Positions 6,379 to 8,212 of a DNA stretch of 8,212 nucleotides are shown piece by piece. The notes below the pieces were generated by a model. The model saw nothing but the letters and a program-made list of their open reading frames with translations. It was not told where the DNA came from and did no database searches. How positions within the stretch are numbered: position 1 is the first letter of the stretch; each line of letters opens with the position of its first letter. Origin of the DNA: an uncultured Brevinema sp. (GTDB lineage: Bacteria > Spirochaetota > Brevinematia > Brevinematales > Brevinemataceae); the NCBI GenBank assembly GCA_947040475.1, contig CAMRBT010000068.1, positions 1 through 8,212 on the forward strand. The letters run 5' to 3'. The translations under genes and the position numbers were made by a program.

Positions 6379-8049
6379 ATGATAAATAAAGATGATTTAA
6401 CACAAGAACAACTAGACATCTTAGAAGTATCTAAAACAAATAATAGAATACTTATTTCTGCTCCCCCGGGTTGTGGGAAGACAACTTTGATACTGTTTTT
6501 ATTAGAACAATGGCAAGAGTTAAAAGAAATTAAACCCTATCGTTCTGTGTTAATTTTAAGTTTTAGTACAAGTGCTTCTAATAAACTAAAATTAGAACTC
6601 CAAGAAAAGGCAACACAAACTAATAATTCAGGTGCTTTGCAATATTTTCTAAAAGAGAAGGTTACGACAACAAACTATCATGGCTTATGCAGACGGATTT
6701 TATTTAAACAAAGGAAACATCTACTAGATCTTATAAAACGAGATGTTCCGGAAAATACACCAAATTATGAAAAAATAGTAGAAAGTCTTAATAAAATACA
6801 GAAACTATCAGGGGTAAGCAATCAAAATAACCAATATGATAGATATGTAGATAGAGAAGTAAAAGATTTTTTAGAAGGTATAGATAGAAAAATTAGTAAT
6901 AATCTTAAATTTAATGACGTAAATAAAGATATAGTATTATATGCCCAACATATGATACGACATTTTTTACCGCATGGTGTAATATCATTTAATGGAATTA
7001 TCATATTGGTACTATGGTTGTTTATGAACAATACTCAGTTGAGACAAAACTATCTAGGTTATTTCACTCATATTGTAGTTGATGAATATCAAGACACCAA
7101 TATTTTGGGTTATTGGCTATTGCATATGCTAATAGGAGAGCAAACAAAATTTTATGCTTTTGGAGATGAATTGCAACAACTATATGTATTCATAGGAGCA
7201 ATACCACAATTATTTGATAGATCAAAACAAAAACTTAAATGTATAGAGAAAGAATTGACGATTAACCAGCGTTATAAAAACAATCCAAAAATGCTAAAAA
7301 TATCTGAATATATTCGTTCCGTTGCTAAGGGGAATCCAATAGTGGTTGAAAAAGATCATAAACTAGATAGTTATTCATATTATGAAGATATTGTAGACTA
7401 TTTTCAAGATAAATATCAAGAGAATACATGTTGTGTGATGTTTGCAGATAGATTTTCAGGACACGATAATTTATTGCTACAATGTAGGAGTAACAGTATA
7501 GATGTATTTTATGCTATGTTTACAGATACTGGGTATTATCAAACTTTTCATCAACAAGCCCTAGAAAAATGGCAATCCTATAGTAATGATGATAATACAA
7601 TTATAACGTTGTTAAGTAGACTAAGTAGAGAGATGAAAGGTTTACAAAATGAAAATAATCAAGATGATTGGGATTCGCTTTTAGTTTTATTAGATTTACT
7701 TAAAAATTCTTTTAAGTCTACTGGCGAATGGGGATTTTTTGAAGATTTTGAGCAATTCCAAATTGTGGAAGATATTTTATCTAATGAAACATTAAAACAA
7801 TTCTTAGATAAAGTGAAGAATAAAGTGATTGTATCTACTATTCATGCGGCAAAAGGGCAACAATGGGAATATACAGTTACTAAATTCTCTAATAGAAATT
7901 TAGATAATTATTCAGATCGTCAAAACATATCACTTATTAACGTTGGATTATCAAGAGCTAGTATAGAAGCTAAAGTATTTATAACAGGTCAGCAAGCATC
8001 AAATGAATTTATAGGAACGATTTCAAAATTAATTGATGAGGAGTTATAA
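6379..8049 (+). CDS. UvrD/Rep-like SF1 DNA helicase (GajB-like)
   Basis: This 556-aa superfamily 1A helicase has its motifs in order: Q-motif LTQEQLDIL (7-15), Walker A SAPPGCGKTT (27-36), motif Ia ILSFSTSAS (about 59-67), motif Ic TTNYHGL (97-103), motif II VVDEYQDT (D235, E236), motif III GDELQQLYVFIGA (262-274), motif IV-like INQRYKNN (295-302, R298), motif V STIHAAKGQQWE (486-497) and motif VI NVGLSRA (521-527, R526). The NTP-hydrolysis residues are all present. Motif III ends FIGA where UvrD/Rep enzymes have W/F-R-GA, and motif IV is NQRYK, not NYRS, so DNA contacts may differ. The protein is shorter than UvrD, which suggests reduced 1B/2B subdomains, as in GajB. It starts one base after the OLD-type stop with a modest GAAGAG (6366-6371), so translation is probably coupled. 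The inferred role is DNA-end or unwinding sensor and activator for the neighbouring TOPRIM nuclease. Confidence 0.85.
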   Translation: MINKDDLTQEQLDILEVSKTNNRILISAPPGCGKTTLILFLLEQWQELKEIKPYRSVLILSFSTSASNKLKLELQEKATQTNNSGALQYFLKEKVTTTNYHGLCRRILFKQRKHLLDLIKRDVPENTPNYEKIVESLNKIQKLSGVSNQNNQYDRYVDREVKDFLEGIDRKISNNLKFNDVNKDIVLYAQHMIRHFLPHGVISFNGIIILVLWLFMNNTQLRQNYLGYFTHIVVDEYQDTNILGYWLLHMLIGEQTKFYAFGDELQQLYVFIGAIPQLFDRSKQKLKCIEKELTINQRYKNNPKMLKISEYIRSVAKGNPIVVEKDHKLDSYSYYEDIVDYFQDKYQENTCCVMFADRFSGHDNLLLQCRSNSIDVFYAMFTDTGYYQTFHQQALEKWQSYSNDDNTIITLLSRLSREMKGLQNENNQDDWDSLLVLLDLLKNSFKSTGEWGFFEDFEQFQIVEDILSNETLKQFLDKVKNKVIVSTIHAAKGQQWEYTVTKFSNRNLDNYSDRQNISLINVGLSRASIEAKVFITGQQASNEFIGTISKLIDEEL

Positions 8050-8124
8050 ATGTCTTTTATAGACAAAACACTAGATATTGGAAATAAAACATATTCTATG
8101 TTGTTTGATTTTGCAGAAAAATAA
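8050..8124 (+). CDS. 24-aa ORF abutting the helicase gene, small protein or truncated fourth gene
   Basis: ATG 8050 follows the helicase TAA (8047-8049) without a gap and has GAGGAG about 6 nt upstream, a better Shine-Dalgarno than that of the helicase gene. The frame reads MSFIDKTLDIGNKTYSMLFDFAEK and stops at TAA 8122-8124, 17 nt before the terminator stem. It has no membrane segment or recognisable domain. I infer either a genuine small accessory protein of the operon or the start of a longer fourth gene cut off when the right edge of the island formed. The good ribosome site shows that translation is likely, not that the product works. Confidence 0.4.
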   Translation: MSFIDKTLDIGNKTYSMLFDFAEK

Positions 8125-8141
8125 AAATTGTCTTTAAAACC

Positions 8142-8175
8142 AAAAAAGCCCTCCTGCTTATAGGAGGGCTTTTTT
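8142..8175 (+). terminator. strong bidirectional intrinsic terminator at the operon end
   Basis: A perfect 14-bp inverted repeat pairs 8142-8155 (A6, GCCCTCCT) with 8162-8175 (AGGAGGGC, T6) around a 6-nt loop, GCTTAT. It has a G+C-rich core, a T-tract after it, and an A-tract before it that serves the opposite strand. It can end the three-gene operon on plus and the convergent gene on minus. Confidence 0.93.
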
Positions 8176-8183
8176 ATAAAATA

Positions 8184-8212
8184 TTAAACGGCGGTTTGTG
8201 TTTCAATAGCTT
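8184..8212 (-). CDS. 3' end of a convergent gene (partial)
   Basis: Read on the minus strand, the right edge is open as ...AIETQTAV followed by TAA (complement of 8184-8186), 8 bp from the terminator stem. Position, orientation and the shared bidirectional terminator suggest a real C-terminus of a flanking, possibly chromosomal core gene. Only nine codons are visible, so I cannot name the product. Confidence 0.35.

Noticed and set aside
6822..7031. 69-aa antisense ORF
   Set aside because: It lies opposite the helicase gene, with no motif and no supporting ribosome site context.
4644..8049. calling the last two genes plain Gabija with gajA/gajB symbols
   Set aside because: Architecture and lengths fit, but the tightly linked GHKL-nuclease gene and helicase motif differences leave open a separate clade. 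No profile search was possible, so symbols were withheld.
1..8212. CRISPR array, tRNA or rRNA genes, complete insertion sequence
   Set aside because: No regularly spaced repeats, no cloverleaf-like segments and no transposase with terminal inverted repeats were found on either strand.

Overview
The window is strongly A+T-rich (about 70% A+T by eye, not counted), with ATG starts, strong Shine-Dalgarno sequences and intrinsic terminators that have symmetric A and T tracts. TGG is used for Trp and TGA as a stop, so the code looks standard. This suggests a low-GC bacterium. I cannot decide from the sequence between Bacillota and a low-GC gammaproteobacterium such as a Pasteurellaceae member. The content is that of an anti-phage defence island, with an intact three-gene operon beside debris of older defence genes.

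Left end (1-150): a few codons that may end an unidentified upstream gene, then an intrinsic terminator that could work in both directions. Region 160-500: a promoter-like sequence and the decayed 5' end of a PHP-domain ATPase gene (TrlF-like). This gene is broken by one extra A in an A-run at 275-279 and has lost everything after about residue 80. Region 583-1202: an intact 166-aa protein with an EVE/PUA-like look, followed by an ATGA-overlapping 40-aa stub of a DUF262 (GmrS-like, ParB-fold) protein. The stub keeps the IPVYQRPYTW motif and is cut off just after it. The pair looks like the surviving head of a modification-dependent restriction operon.

Region 1245-8049 is the main find. It holds three tightly packed genes: (1) a 1129-aa protein with an N-terminal HSP90/GHKL-type ATPase and a C-terminal PD-(D/E)XK-like nuclease domain; (2) a 577-aa OLD-family ABC ATPase with an intact TOPRIM nuclease domain, close in length and layout to GajA; (3) a 556-aa UvrD/Rep-like SF1 helicase, GajB-like. 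Genes 2 and 3 alone would be called a Gabija-type pair. The large GHKL-nuclease protein as first gene of the same transcription unit is not part of classical Gabija, and I know of no named system with this three-gene composition. By inference, the GHKL-nuclease acts as a sensor or second effector beside the OLD nuclease/helicase complex.

Right end (8050-8212): a 24-codon ORF with a good Shine-Dalgarno starts directly at the helicase stop codon. It is followed by a strong bidirectional terminator and the last codons of a convergent minus-strand gene, which marks the right edge of the island.
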